DNA of 35,504 bases from Melanopsichium pennsylvanicum (Eukaryota > Basidiomycota > Ustilaginomycetes > Ustilaginales): assembly GCA_900208305.1 (NCBI GenBank), contig OAPG01000032.1, forward strand, positions 1-35,504, read 5' to 3'. The notes beneath the pieces were generated by a model. That model saw nothing but the letters and a program-made list of their open reading frames with translations. It had not been told where the DNA came from and did no database searches. A program made the position numbers and the translations under genes. Positions 1-9,218 of the stretch are shown in pieces (position 1 is the stretch's first letter; each line of letters starts with the position of its first letter).

Positions 1-151
1 GAAAGAAAATATTCTATTTTACCTCTATTAGATATCCTATTTATAAAAAAAAAGATAGATTCTATTTTATAGGCACGGCATAAAAGTTAAATAAATATCT
101 ATTTAACGTAGTGTAAACACAGCTATCTATTAGAAAATAAACTTTTTCTTT

Positions 152-235
152 TTGCAGATGTGAGATTCGAACTCACCACGGCATACAGCCAATGCTTTTA
201 CAGAGCACCGCCCCAACCAATAGAGCATATCTGCA
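152..235 (-). tRNA. trnY: tRNA-Tyr(GUA), copy 1
   Basis: Read on the minus strand: perfect 7-bp acceptor stem TGCAGAT/ATCTGCA, anticodon loop CTGTAAA with GTA, T arm GTGAG-TTCGAAT-CTCAC. A long variable arm makes it class II, as is usual for fungal mitochondrial tRNA-Tyr. Identical genes lie at 19573-19656 and 34047-34130. Confidence 0.95.
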
Positions 236-622
236 TTATTTAACATAATGGGGTTATAAAGATAGAAAAAAAACGAAACTTTACTTTTTTGGGGTGGGCC
301 CCTATTACTTATTCATATACCTATATATATAAACAATCTGGTTACATTGTTGGTCGTTATATTAAATATATTAATACTCTTTTTTTAATATGATTAACAT
401 GCAAATATACTAAAATGAAATAACAAGAAAGAGAAAGGAGTGTTCCACTTCGTTTATCGAGGACTATCTAAAATGTTTATGTTTTATTATATAAAAACAT
501 TTTGCTCTATTAAAATATTCGATTTTTATTACCAGTATATATATTAATATATTCATTATTTTTAACTAGAATTTAATTTAACTAAACTTTTTATTAATTA
601 CTACTCAACTCTATACTTTTTA

Positions 623-694
623 TGCCTCAAACTGGAATCGAACCAATCCGTTAGAAGCTTCAGTTCTATGCTCTACCATCTAAGCTATTGAGGC
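623..694 (-). tRNA. trnF: tRNA-Phe(GAA), copy 1
   Basis: Acceptor GCCTCAA/TTGAGGC, anticodon stem TAGAA/TTCTA with loop CTGAAGC (anticodon GAA), T loop TTCGATT. Also present at 19114-19185 and 34518-34589. Confidence 0.95.
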
Positions 695-840
695 TTATAT
701 ATTTTATATATTAGTATATTATTGTAATATACAAGTAAATTATATAAGGACCGTACTTATAGAATATTGTAATTTATATGAACCAGAAAAAGGGTTAAAA
801 ATGCTACGCATTTTTTAGTACTTTTAATAATAGATATTTT

Positions 841-914
841 TGGAGAGAACAGGACTCGAACCTGCATCAGCATCCTTGCAAAGGAAGTATACTAACCAAT
901 TGTAATATCTCCCC
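841..914 (-). tRNA. trnA: tRNA-Ala(UGC), copy 1
   Basis: Acceptor GGGGAGA/TCTCTCC with one G-U pair, anticodon loop TTTGCAA (anticodon TGC), T arm GCAGG-TTCGAGT-CCTGT. Also present at 18894-18967 and 34736-34809. Confidence 0.95.
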
Positions 915-1610
915 AAATTTCATAAGACTATACCTATATAGTAAATAAAATAGAATAATATAAAGAAACTATAATGTGTCAATAAAATAGTCTATTTTTT
1001 ATAGTAATAGTAAACACAAAAATAGAATATTCACTCGAACTTATATAAAAAAGAACTCTTTTTTTACTACTAAATTAAAAAGTAGTGCAAAGGTAGTACA
1101 CTAAATAACTATACTATGCCTTCTATTCAATATGAAAATATCTTGTATCCCTTTATAACTCGCTATTATAAAAAATGAGAAGAGAAATACATATATCTAG
1201 TAATAAAACTAGTAATTATATGAACGGTAAATTCTTTTAAAATTCCTAATACATGGTACAAATTATGAATAGGATAATTAGAATTGTATGTGAAATTTTA
1301 TAAGATAAGCTCCGGAAAAGATGTTTGAAATCCTTTTCTTTTTTCCCCTTCTTAAAAAAAGTAGGCGCCAATTAAAATATTCTATTTTATTTCTTAAGGG
1401 GGTAAATTAAAGTTTGATAAATAATTAAGGAACAAAGATAGTATTCATCTCCTGGTATATAGTGTGTAAAAAGGAATAGAATACCTTAAAATACACCGCC
1501 ATTGATGAAATGATTTTAATTATTATTAAAAAAATATTATAGTACATAAATTTATAGCTATTATCATTGTTGATATTTTTGTTTATCAATATAATTTGTG
1601 GTATTTTATG
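915..1610. other. AT-rich stretch without recognised genes
   Basis: Between tRNA-Ala and the hexamer array I see only AT-rich sequence. It includes a copy of the short AT palindrome family near 1362-1394 (GGCGCC next to AATTAAAATATTCTATTTTAT). Same content at 18198-18893. Confidence 0.5.
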
Positions 1611-2224
1611 TACAAATACAAATACAAATACAAATACAAATACAAATACAAATACAAATACAAATACAAATACAAATACAAATACCGACCTGTTTACTGA
1701 AGATAAACTGTCCTTTAGTAAAATAACTAAGAATAGATTGAATTGCAAATGAAATTACTAGAATAAGTAGAGAATAAAATACTAGTTTAACAACAGTATT
1801 ATATGCGTTAAACATTTCAATATTTATAATAATTCCTGTAGAAAGATCACCGATTAGGACTAGGTTTATAATAAAACCACTTGACTTTTTCACAAATAGT
1901 CCAATAGCGGACGTGCGCGTATTCTATTTTAGTGGGCGGATAAGTAAAATATACTCGATAAATACCAATAAAACATAGTAGTACGATTTTAAATCCCTTT
2001 TTGGTAAATTTGTACAGGATTATTAACAATAACATATCGAACACAAGCATCTGTAGAAAAGATTGTATAGCGCTTTTAGTGCATTATTAAACTCGTTAGC
2101 AATATCAGAAAAAATAGGGTAATAAATGTAAAGACATAGACTAGATACTAGGAGAACAATAAACAGAAAAATAAGAACTACTTTGTTAATTGAAATAAGA
2201 TTTAGCATTAGCCATTAACTATAT
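1606..2224 (-). pseudogene. Small membrane ORF remnants (left copy)
   Basis: Mirror of 17584-18202; see that entry for description. Confidence 0.4.
1611..1686. repeat. (ACAAAT)n hexanucleotide array, about 12 copies
   Basis: An uninterrupted run of the hexamer, mirrored at 18122-18197. Read in different frames it gives artificial peptides of repeated FV, TN or IC pairs, none of which should be taken as a protein. The window's right end stops at the edge of this array. Confidence 0.95.
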
Positions 2225-2292
2225 TCTGATTAATTAGCTTCACTCTCTTTTAGTTCACTTACCGATGATGTACTAATTTTACTAAAATAATT

Positions 2293-3258
2293 TTAAGAAT
2301 ATAGCATAAAACTACAAATTAGAAAATATAATCCTGCTGTTGCTATAATATAAACTACAAAATTTAGAATCGTAAAAAAGAAAGCCGCGCGCAAGCGCAA
2401 AAGAAATCAAGTACATCTACATCTCTATTAGATGGTAGTCGATTACTGTCATTCGATTCCATCCAATTTAGCAGAAACGAATAAATAGAATCTAGAAAAC
2501 TAGTTGAATCTTCTAGAGGAGAGTGGATACTGTAACTGGTATTACTATTGTTACTGTTATCAGTATTATTATCTGTATTGATATCTGGCTTAGGTGTAAT
2601 CAGCTTGTTAGCACTGTTAGTATATATATATGGCTCTGTAGTATAAATTTGTTATTAATATAGCGAGCCGTATCCCTAAAGAATCACACTTCGGTTAAGA
2701 AACCGCTGACCATCAAAATAGTGCTGTATAACCTAGTGCAGTACCCTAAAATTTATATCCTAGTCCTCGTGGTGAAGAGGAAGACCATAGCTTATTAATA
2801 AGAAATGGTATCGTAGATGGTATTAGATAATCTACAGGTACATTATAAACTGTATATTTAGTAAAAGCACTTGACACCTCTGCAATCGCAGCACCTGTTG
2901 TATCCTGATTTGATTGTGGTGCCAGTTCTTTAGTCATCTCATAAATTTTCTCATAAAAAAACAAAAACAAAAAAAACTTTTCGTTAGGTACTTTTATTCC
3001 TGTTGAACTAGAACTAATTTACATATTTTTTATTGTTTCCTCTGCACGATATACAGCTTCAGCAATAAAGATGAGATTAAGTAGCATCCAAATTACATAT
3101 AGAATTAAAAAAAAAACAAACAAAAAAAAAATAGGAATAGGCGACATAATTAGTTTAAGCATAGCATAAGTAATTTTGTTTATAGTTCCTGTAATTCCAC
3201 CTATACTGTAACAATGTTTTGCTCCAATAGAAATGTTGTAAAAAATAAATACAAACAT
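2293..3258 (-). pseudogene. Decayed relative of the nad1-fused membrane protein (left copy)
   Basis: Mirror of 16550-17515; see that entry. The GC cluster that breaks it lies here at 2384-2398. Confidence 0.6.
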
Positions 3259-3476
3259 AAGTACTTAACATATTAGTACTGCTTGTGTATATTCTTTTTT
3301 AGAAAAATTGCAAAAATATCTTTCGAAATATCTCCGACAAAATTACAAGAATCGTTACAGAATGTCATACTATTTACAATCAGCTCCATTGGCATTAGTA
3401 CTTTAAATGCTCTTGTCAAAAAAGTATCCCGTATTTACTTAATTTTGGTATACCTATATATAGGTATATAATTACA

Positions 3477-3565
3477 CGGACAAAAGGAGATTCGAACTCC
3501 TAAGGAAGTTTTTTATATTCCAGACAATTAGCAATCGCCTACACCTCGCCAATAGCGGTTTGTCC
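3477..3565 (-). tRNA. trnS: tRNA-Ser(GCU), copy 1
   Basis: Class II tRNA: acceptor GGACAAA/TTTGTCC, anticodon loop TTGCTAA (GCT), long variable arm GGAA...TTCC, T arm AGGAG-TTCGAAT-CTCCT. Mirror copy at 16243-16331. Reads AGC/AGU codons. Confidence 0.93.
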
Positions 3566-3583
3566 ATAAGTAACCTATATAAA

Positions 3584-3657
3584 GAAGGTATAACTCAGTT
3601 GGTTAGAGTGCGATACTTTTAATATCGACGTCGTAGGTTCGAGCCCTACTATCTTCA
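3584..3657 (+). tRNA. trnK: tRNA-Lys(UUU), copy 1
   Basis: Anticodon stem CGATA/TATCG with loop CTTTTAA (TTT), T arm GTAGG-TTCGAGC-CCTAC, acceptor GAAGGTA/TATCTTC. It is the only tRNA of the arm on this strand; its neighbours Ser(GCU) and Gln face the other way. Mirror copy at 16151-16224. Confidence 0.95.
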
Positions 3658-3665
3658 TATATTTT

Positions 3666-3736
3666 CTAGGATGAGTTGAATCGAACAACTATTTTCCCCA
3701 CCAAAAGAGGAAGTCTTTCCTTTAGACGACATCCTA
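3666..3736 (-). tRNA. trnQ: tRNA-Gln(UUG), copy 1
   Basis: Acceptor TAGGATG/CATCCTA, anticodon stem TCCTC/GGGGA with loop TTTTGGT (TTG), T loop TTCGATT. Mirror copy at 16072-16142. A truncated relative lies nearby at 3879-3906. Confidence 0.94.
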
Positions 3737-3878
3737 CTTTACTAGTATTCTTATTTTCATACTAATATAGTATTTACTAGTGTAACTATTTTTGTTTTTT
3801 TTCAACCATTCTCATTACCTACTAAAATCGAAGAATTTTATAAACCGGGGATAAAATCTAATATTTTATCAGGGCAAT

Positions 3879-3906
3879 GATGTATTTCCTTTAGATGACA
3901 TCCTAC
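3879..3906 (-). pseudogene. 5'-half fragment of tRNA-Gln (left copy)
   Basis: Mirror of 15902-15929; see that entry. Confidence 0.7.
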
Positions 3907-3999
3907 ATTCCCTATTTATAAAAAATAACTTGATAATTATAGTGGGCTTATAAAAATAGAATACTTTTAGGGCTACTTTTTTTCGGGAGAAAAAAGAAC

Positions 4000-4042
4000 A
4001 AAGCCGTAGGCAGCCGTAGGCAGCCGTATGCAGCCGTAGGCG
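4000..4042. repeat. GCAGCCGTAG short tandem repeat, about 4 copies
   Basis: Imperfect decamer array ending in GCCGTAGGCGAAGATTTTA. Single copies of the terminal unit recur at about 20180-20200 and 22674-22695, so this is also a dispersed element. Mirror at 15766-15808. Confidence 0.8.
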
Positions 4043-4080
4043 AAGATTTTATTAAAAAGTATGCGCAAGAAAACAACAAA

Positions 4081-4140
4081 ATTTTTGTTTTTGTTTTTAT
4101 TTTTATTTTTATTTTTATTTTTATTTTTATTTTTATTTTC
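4081..4140. repeat. (AAAAAT)n array
   Basis: About eight hexamers, followed on the other strand by two AAAAAC units. Mirror at 15668-15727. Non-coding and probably length-variable. Confidence 0.9.
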
Positions 4141-4347
4141 TACCGCGCCTATAAATAGATAATCACTATAATTAATCGTTTTCTATAGCACCTTTAATAC
4201 GTTTTATACTGATACTACTACAACTATTTTATTATTATTTCTATTAATGTATATAGCTTATTTATTTATAATATGAACTAACAAATAACTTTTCCAGACA
4301 CAAGTTGAATTATTTGAATATAATAAGATTATATATATATTCAAATA

Positions 4348-4376
4348 CCGCCCGCGCGCAAGCGCAGCGCAAGCGC
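4348..4376. repeat. GC cluster, full-length type
   Basis: CCGCCC followed by two GCGCAAGCGC-type units. Same 29-bp form as 8834-8862 and, with one substitution, 6529-6557. Mirror copy at 15432-15460. Confidence 0.9.
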
Positions 4377-4429
4377 AAATATCCTATTTTATTGGGCTGT
4401 ATAGTATTTTCTATTATTTACAGTATTTT

Positions 4430-4500
4430 TGCCGACTACTAGAATCGAACTAGTGTCAAGTAATTACAAGTTACCTATTCTACCACTAAACTAAGTCGAC
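4430..4500 (-). tRNA. trnT: tRNA-Thr(UGU), copy 1
   Basis: Acceptor GTCGACT/AGTCGGC, anticodon stem GGTAA/TTACT with loop CTTGTAA (TGT), T arm ACTAG-TTCGATT-CTAGT. Mirror copy at 15308-15378. Confidence 0.95.
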
Positions 4501-4640
4501 ATTTTTACCGCTAGTAAATCCGCAGTCATTTATTTCCTAATTATTATATATTAATTTATAGATTTAGTAGCGAATTTTATTATAATAGTATAAAACTACT
4601 TTTTATTTTAATAGGCGGGCAGTAGTAGATCTAAACCTAC

Positions 4641-4711
4641 TGATCTCTAGGAGAATCGAACTCCTATTAGTAAAATGAAGATCTACTGTTTTACCTTTAA
4701 ACTAAGAGACC
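4641..4711 (-). tRNA. trnE: tRNA-Glu(UUC), copy 1
   Basis: Acceptor GGTCTCT/AGAGATC, anticodon loop TCTTCAT (TTC), T arm AGGAG-TTCGATT-CTCCT. Mirror copy at 15097-15167. Confidence 0.95.
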
Positions 4712-5095
4712 TATACCTATATATATATACATAAATTTGTAACCATCCAGATTTATTAGTAGAGAAAATGAATCACAATTTATAAAGTAGTGACTATAAA
4801 ATCTCTTATTTTCAAGGTCGCGTGTAAGCGCTGTTTTATTTTTAACCGCTAGTAATTTTATTAGGACTATACAAACACAAGCATTATGATATACAGAGTA
4901 ATAAAGTATGATAGAATATCTATATATTCAACTATATGTTATTAAAATAGCGATAAAATTTTATGCGCTGGCCGATAAAAATGGAACATTTTGATTTTTT
5001 TAGAATAGAATTTTAAATACAAGGCTAATAAAATCTAATATTTTATAAGCGCTATTAAATTTAATTCCTAAAAAAAAAAAATGGATAAGAATTTA

Positions 5096-5116
5096 GGGGC
5101 CCTACGGGCGGGCCCC
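5096..5116. repeat. GC-rich perfect-stem hairpin
   Basis: GGGGCCC facing GGGCCCC around a 7-nt centre, in the otherwise AT-rich 455-base gap between tRNA-Glu and tRNA-Met. It is a different GC element from the GCGCAAGCGC family. Mirror at 14692-14712. A shorter relative, GGGGTGGGCCCC, lies at about 291-302. Confidence 0.8.
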
Positions 5117-5166
5117 ATACCCATAAATTAATTCCTTTTTAAATAACCCGGCGATAATTATTAATT

Positions 5167-5239
5167 GAGTACATTCCAGGATTCGAACACTGGTCTAGCA
5201 GGACATGAGTCTGCTGTGCCACCTTTACACTAAAGTACT
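5167..5239 (-). tRNA. trnM: tRNA-Met(CAU), copy 1
   Basis: Mirror of 14569-14641; see that entry for structure. Confidence 0.88.
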
Positions 5240-5380
5240 TTATATATTTACTTTTTTCTATTCTTATACTAACCATATTTACACAGACCGCGCCAATAAA
5301 AATGAAAATTTTTATATCAAATAAAAAAAGTTACTATGTAACGATTGAAAATATAGAGACTATCTCTATCTATTTTCAAT

Positions 5381-5392
5381 TGAAAGGGGAGT
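5381..5392. promoter_or_regulatory. 12-mer shared downstream of nad1 chimera and nad4
   Basis: TGAAAGGGGAGT (plus strand) lies 26 bases past the stop of the minus-strand nad1 chimera and recurs exactly at 6820-6831 past nad4. In mRNA sense it reads ACTCCCCTTTCA. It could be a 3' processing signal, but the role is a guess. Confidence 0.35.
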
Positions 5393-5418
5393 ATAATGTA
5401 ATTTCTTCAATTAATTGT

Positions 5419-6426
5419 TTAATTGAACATAAAAGGGTGGTAGAATAGAAAGTTTAGCCCTGCAATAATTGTTGAAATGTTTACAGCTACAAACATTTTT
5501 AGCAGAATAATCAGATTATTTGCCATTTTATCTGAAGGAATAAATTTGCTAAGTAGTGTAGACATCTTAACGATACTATCTCGATTTTTTACACTGTATC
5601 GGAAGATAGTAATTAGAATAAAGCTATAAAGTACAGTAATTGCACTTACTGCTACTAGAAATACAATAATATTGTATTGGAAGTGTAGAACGTCAATAGC
5701 GCTTAGTTCTGTGAAATCAGTTGCAGGAACTCTATTTCGTAGATCCTGTTTCACAAAATCAGGAAGAAGTGAAAATAGCCAATCAAAAATAGACCCGTTT
5801 TCCTCTAGTGGCGAATTAATCTGATGATTGCTATTGGTAGTACTACTACCGATATTAAGGGAACCTGATAGTTTAGTATCACCAACTTCAACACTAGTAC
5901 TAAAACCCTTAGAAATTGCTTCCTTCATTCGCGAATGAACCCATCCAAGAGTAGGTTTTGTCACTTCATGCATTGAGATAGCACTAGTTGTAGTAGTAGT
6001 CATAATAGTTGTAATCGCTGCTACTTTACCAGCAGTGCCAGACTTCAGTTGAAAGACTTTGTACATACCATATAGGCTAATAGAAGCCCACGCACCATTA
6101 ATAATTCGACTATTCCACTTGTCAGTTATAGATACAGTCCCATTCTTTGCATTTGTAGCTAGGGCTTCAGTCTCTTGACAGTAGATAGGATCAAACCATA
6201 CATTATAGAAGAGAGTAAATGTTGTAAAGCCTAGGATTACTACTACAACCATTAGAGGTACTGCAAATGGTTGTAGTAGAGCATAGTATCCAACAACATT
6301 AGGTCCAATTTGTCGTTGCATTGATCCCATTACTTTTCGTTCAATTACTGTCATAAAAGCAACACTTAGTAGAATTGGAACAAGAACTACTAGAATCTCT
6401 AGTAGATTATATAGAATTGAAAGCAT
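5419..6426 (-). CDS. nad1 N-terminus fused to unrelated membrane protein (left copy)
   Basis: Second copy of the chimeric gene at 13382-14389, described there. The only protein difference seen is residue 39: Gln (CAA) here instead of the Arg (CGA) of the other copy. Arg is the usual residue of the ND1 QRR-x-GPN motif, so this copy carries the derived base, or an error. Confidence 0.8.
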   Translation of the reverse strand: MLSILYNLLEILVVLVPILLSVAFMTVIERKVMGSMQRQIGPNVVGYYALLQPFAVPLMVVVVILGFTTFTLFYNVWFDPIYCQETEALATNAKNGTVSITDKWNSRIINGAWASISLYGMYKVFQLKSGTAGKVAAITTIMTTTTTSAISMHEVTKPTLGWVHSRMKEAISKGFSTSVEVGDTKLSGSLNIGSSTTNSNHQINSPLEENGSIFDWLFSLLPDFVKQDLRNRVPATDFTELSAIDVLHFQYNIIVFLVAVSAITVLYSFILITIFRYSVKNRDSIVKMSTLLSKFIPSDKMANNLIILLKMFVAVNISTIIAGLNFLFYHPFMFN

Positions 6427-6957
6427 TTTTAAGTTTTATTTTACTGCGTTACTAATTTTACTAATTACTAATCTAATATCTAGATTATTTAAAGTAAATA
6501 CGCACGTTAATAAATCTATACTTAATTACCGCCCGTGCGCAAGCGCAGCGCAAGCGCAAAATGTAGACTAAATTGCGCGCGGGCTCTTAGATAGATTAAT
6601 CTATTTTATTATAGACTAACCTACTATATTAATTTCTCTTTTATTTAAATGAAAGTAATAAGTATAGATAGGAATAAATCAAAAAGAGTAAGAGTAAGTA
6701 CTCTATCCTATACAAGAATAGGAATATTATAGTAGAGTTTTTTTTGCTATCGACGAGTTGTAAATTTAACTAGTTAAATTAAGTTGGCCTGAAAATAGAA
6801 GATTTAACAACTAAATGAGTGAAAGGGGAGTAAATCACTTAGTTAAACTAATTTTAATTAAGTTTAAAAGTGTAGTTACAAAAATAAAATCAAATTTATT
6901 AAGACCTATCTAATTTTGTATTTTAGTAATAACTATTTTCCTTTTTTAGTCTGACTT
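6427..6957. other. Gap between nad1 chimera and nad4, holds the A/U repeat boundary
   Basis: Holds a GC cluster (6529-6557), a shorter GC patch (6575-6584), the end of repeat A at 6722, and the 12-mer TGAAAGGGGAGT at 6820-6831. No ORF or tRNA recognised. Confidence 0.6.
6529..6557. repeat. GC cluster, full-length type, upstream of nad1 chimera
   Basis: CCGCCCGTGCGCAAGCGC followed by a second GCAAGCGC unit. It sits about 100 bases upstream of the chimera's start. Mirror copy at 13251-13279. Confidence 0.9.
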
Positions 6958-8412
6958 TTAATTGATTGAAAAAAGTAGTCCAGATGTTGAAGCATGAACT
7001 GAATCAAGGATAATATTTGGGAAAATTCCAAATACTACGGCAACAAATAGAAGAGGTAGTAGAAGCATAAACTCTCGTCGAGTAAGATCTGTAGTGTAGT
7101 TTAGGTATTTACTCCAAGCACCAAAGGCAATTCGGTTATATAGCCAAATAGAATAAGCAGCACTTAGAACAATACCGGAACTTCCTAGTACAGCAAATAC
7201 AGGGTTTCGTTGGAAGGCACCCGCTAGACATAGGAATTCACCAGCCCAATTAGCACTTAGAGGTACTGCAGCATTAAAAATTGTAAATACAAAGAACAGA
7301 ATTGAGAATAGTGGCATATAAGCAGTCATACCTCGGTAGTACCGAATAGTTCGTGTATGGTATCGATCATATAGAACTCCACCTACTAGAATAAATAGTG
7401 CTGGACTAACAACTCCATGAGCAATACTTAGTAGTAGAGCACCATCAATACCTTGGATAGTATTACTGAATAGTCCTAGTACTACTACAGCCATATGACC
7501 AATAGAAGAGTAAGCAACTAGAGCTTTGAAATCAGTTTGTCGTAGTGTAGCTAGTGATGCATAAATTAGAGTAATTACTGCAATAGTTTGTACTAGTGGA
7601 GAGAAGTATGATGTTGCATCTGGTAGAAATTGAATTAGAATTCGCATGTATCCATATGTAGCTAGTTTTAGGATAAGACCAGCTAGAATAACACTACCAG
7701 CTAGTGGAGCTTCAGCATGAGCTCGAGGTAGCCATACGTGGAATGGTAGTAGTGGTGTTTTGATAGCCATACTAATAAATACAGCTAGCCATAGTAGTTT
7801 TTGTGATTCTAGATTAATTTCAGATAGTGATACTACTTGAAAATCTGTTGAACCAACATTATAGTAAATAACTAGGAAAGCTAGTAGCATAAATAGTGAA
7901 CCAAATAGTGTATAAAGGAACAGTAGGAAAGCAGCTCGTACTCGTGTAGCACTACCACCCCAAATACCTACAATTAGGAATAGAGGAATTAGTACACTTT
8001 CAAAGAATACATAGAATAGTAGAATATCTAGTACAATAAATACCGCAATTAGTAGTGTTTCTAGTACTAGGAAACACATAAGGAAGTATTTAAGTTGTTG
8101 TTTAATATTATCCCAATTACTTAGAATACAAATTGGTGTAATAAATGTTGTTAGTAGAACAAAATAAAGTGAGATACCATCTACCCCAATGTGTAGGTGA
8201 CAGAAATTAACTTGGTTAAATTCTTGCGTAAATTGATATTCACTAGTACTTGAATCAAATTCACCCCATAGTACAATACTTAGAACAAAATTAATTAGTG
8301 ATGTTCCTAGTGCTACTCGTTTCATTTGTGACTCTGATTGTTCTGTGTTTCCTTGCATAGGTGCTAGCATTAGAGCACCCACTAGAGGAATAATAAGTAG
8401 TAGTGTTAGCAT
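6958..8412 (-). CDS. nad4: NADH dehydrogenase subunit 4
   Basis: Proton-pumping membrane subunit of respiratory complex I, in the mitochondrial inner membrane. The 484-residue protein has the expected length and is hydrophobic throughout. Family landmarks are clear: FFESV at 136-140 with the conserved membrane Glu138, the Lys218 of AIKTP, the block HVWLPRAHAEAPLAGS at 225-240, and SSIGHMAVV further on. The ATG start gives the usual N-terminus (MLTLLLIIPLVGALML). All Arg codons checked are CGN. It is the last gene of the minus-strand unit nad2-nad3-nad4, about 650 bases from the nad3-derived debris upstream, and lies in single-copy DNA. It appears intact and functional. Confidence 0.97.
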   Translation of the reverse strand: MLTLLLIIPLVGALMLAPMQGNTEQSESQMKRVALGTSLINFVLSIVLWGEFDSSTSEYQFTQEFNQVNFCHLHIGVDGISLYFVLLTTFITPICILSNWDNIKQQLKYFLMCFLVLETLLIAVFIVLDILLFYVFFESVLIPLFLIVGIWGGSATRVRAAFLLFLYTLFGSLFMLLAFLVIYYNVGSTDFQVVSLSEINLESQKLLWLAVFISMAIKTPLLPFHVWLPRAHAEAPLAGSVILAGLILKLATYGYMRILIQFLPDATSYFSPLVQTIAVITLIYASLATLRQTDFKALVAYSSIGHMAVVVLGLFSNTIQGIDGALLLSIAHGVVSPALFILVGGVLYDRYHTRTIRYYRGMTAYMPLFSILFFVFTIFNAAVPLSANWAGEFLCLAGAFQRNPVFAVLGSSGIVLSAAYSIWLYNRIAFGAWSKYLNYTTDLTRREFMLLLPLLFVAVVFGIFPNIILDSVHASTSGLLFSIN

Positions 8413-8700
8413 TTTCTTTTTTCATTTTTTTATTGTTGATGTCCTTCTTTATGGGCTAATAAAAAGTATATTCTTTTTTTATCCCTTATCTCTTTTATTA
8501 TTTTCTGTTCTGCTGGGCGCGGGCGCAGAGAACAGTACTTTTTATTTATTAGTCGGAGGATACTTAATATAATTTATACCTACGACTGCTGCCTACCGCA
8601 GCCCCCCCCGAAAGTTTATAGCATAAGTTATCTAAGCCCGCCCCAATAAAAAAGAGTATTATAGGCGCTACTCCATTTTACGACGGCTATAAATTGATAA

Positions 8701-8725
8701 CCGTGCGCAAGCGCAGCGCAAGCGC
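8701..8725. repeat. GC cluster in U
   Basis: CCGTGCGCAAGCGC followed by AGCGCAAGCGC. Same family as 6529-6557, lacking the CCGCC leader. Confidence 0.88.
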
Positions 8726-8833
8726 AATCATTTATTTTCTAACTTATATAATAAATATAGTAATATAATAAAAGCATAAGTATACCTATACAATACATAA
8801 AATAAGGAAATTAATAAAAAATAGAAAGATTTA

Positions 8834-8862
8834 CCGCCCGCGCGCAAGCGCAGCGCAAGCGC
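8834..8862. repeat. GC cluster in U, full-length type
   Basis: Same 29-bp form as the cluster at 4348-4376 although it lies in unrelated single-copy flanks. This shows dispersal rather than duplication of a larger segment. Confidence 0.9.
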
Positions 8863-9001
8863 AATCTTTTGTCCTATCTTTTATTATGTAGATTAAAAAA
8901 ACCCCTTTATAAAATTTTCTAGCGGCGGGCAGCAGGTAAGAGGGCGCCAATAAAAAGATAGGTTTTTTTATTTATTAAAATTAGTCGCGCCAGCGCAGAA
9001 T

Positions 9002-9027
9002 GCTAATAAAATAGAATATTTTATAAG
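9002..9027. repeat. AT palindrome (TAATAAAATAGAATATTTTATA type)
   Basis: Near-palindromic core AATAAAATAGAATATTTTAT next to a GCGCCAGCGC patch. One of a dispersed family (see 22406-22437 and 21236-21268). Confidence 0.7.
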
Positions 9028-9065
9028 GAGAGGGAAGAAAAGCTAAAATTATGGTTTTTCAACAC

Positions 9066-9218
9066 GGATAGAGCTTCGTTTATCTGTAAAGTAAAGTATA
9101 GAGCACCTGAATTAAACTCGTAAACAAAACCAACAGTAAGTACCAGGAAGCCTTCGGCGGATTTTCATCCGCATCCATAAGTGCTTGTTTGGGAAAGGTT
9201 CATTGCATAAGGATATGT
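9066..9218 (-). pseudogene. Orphan 3' end of nad3 (displaced original C-terminus)
   Basis: On the minus strand this reads TYPYAMNLSQTSTYG, then lost frame, then recognisable FIYEF...[13 protein letters not shown] sequence. It aligns with codons 74 to about 120 of the intact nad3 (10644-10501), but is clearly diverged. Part of the middle is replaced by a GC-rich hairpin (CTTCGGCGGATTTTCATCCG near 9152-9171), and five bases are added near 9089. It has no start of its own and lies just beyond the remains of a GIY-YIG ORF. This is best explained as the resident nad3 3' end, displaced when a mobile ORF brought a new one. Confidence 0.85.

Larger units (their letters stand above)
1..6722. repeat. 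Inverted repeat arm A (left copy)
   Basis: This arm is the reverse complement of 13086-19807; paired positions add to 19808 throughout, so there is no net length difference. I saw only isolated differences: codon 39 of the nad1 chimera (CAA here, CGA in the other copy) and one base in a GC-rich patch near 6580. It carries nine tRNAs, a nad1 chimera and a decayed membrane-protein locus. The homology stops after base 6722, where single-copy sequence leading to nad4 begins. Near identity implies a recent duplication or continuing gene conversion. Confidence 0.95.
8413..9065. other. Gene-free spacer between nad4 and nad3 debris, rich in GC clusters
   Basis: No gene recognised. It holds two GC clusters (8701-8725, 8834-8862), a third GC type TCGCGCCAGCGC near 8985-8997, a C run (8603-8610), and AT palindromes at about 8453-8486 and 9002-9027. 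Confidence 0.6.

Noticed and set aside
1425..1893. Open frames giving long runs of FV, TN or IC pairs
   Set aside because: All are translations of the hexanucleotide array in different frames and strands; no independent coding signal. Same for 18056-18383.
3283..3471. 62-codon frame on the plus strand beside tRNA-Ser(GCU) (mirror 16337-16525)
   Set aside because: Short, not similar to anything known to me, and ends in a TATA-rich run; no support beyond being open.
4000..4042. CRISPR-like array of GCAGCCGTAG units
   Set aside because: Units are contiguous 10-mers without spacers; a simple tandem repeat in mitochondrial DNA.
8345..8572. 75-codon frame opposite the nad4 start
   Set aside because: It overlaps nad4 antisense at its 5' end and then reads spacer and a GC patch; no family resemblance.
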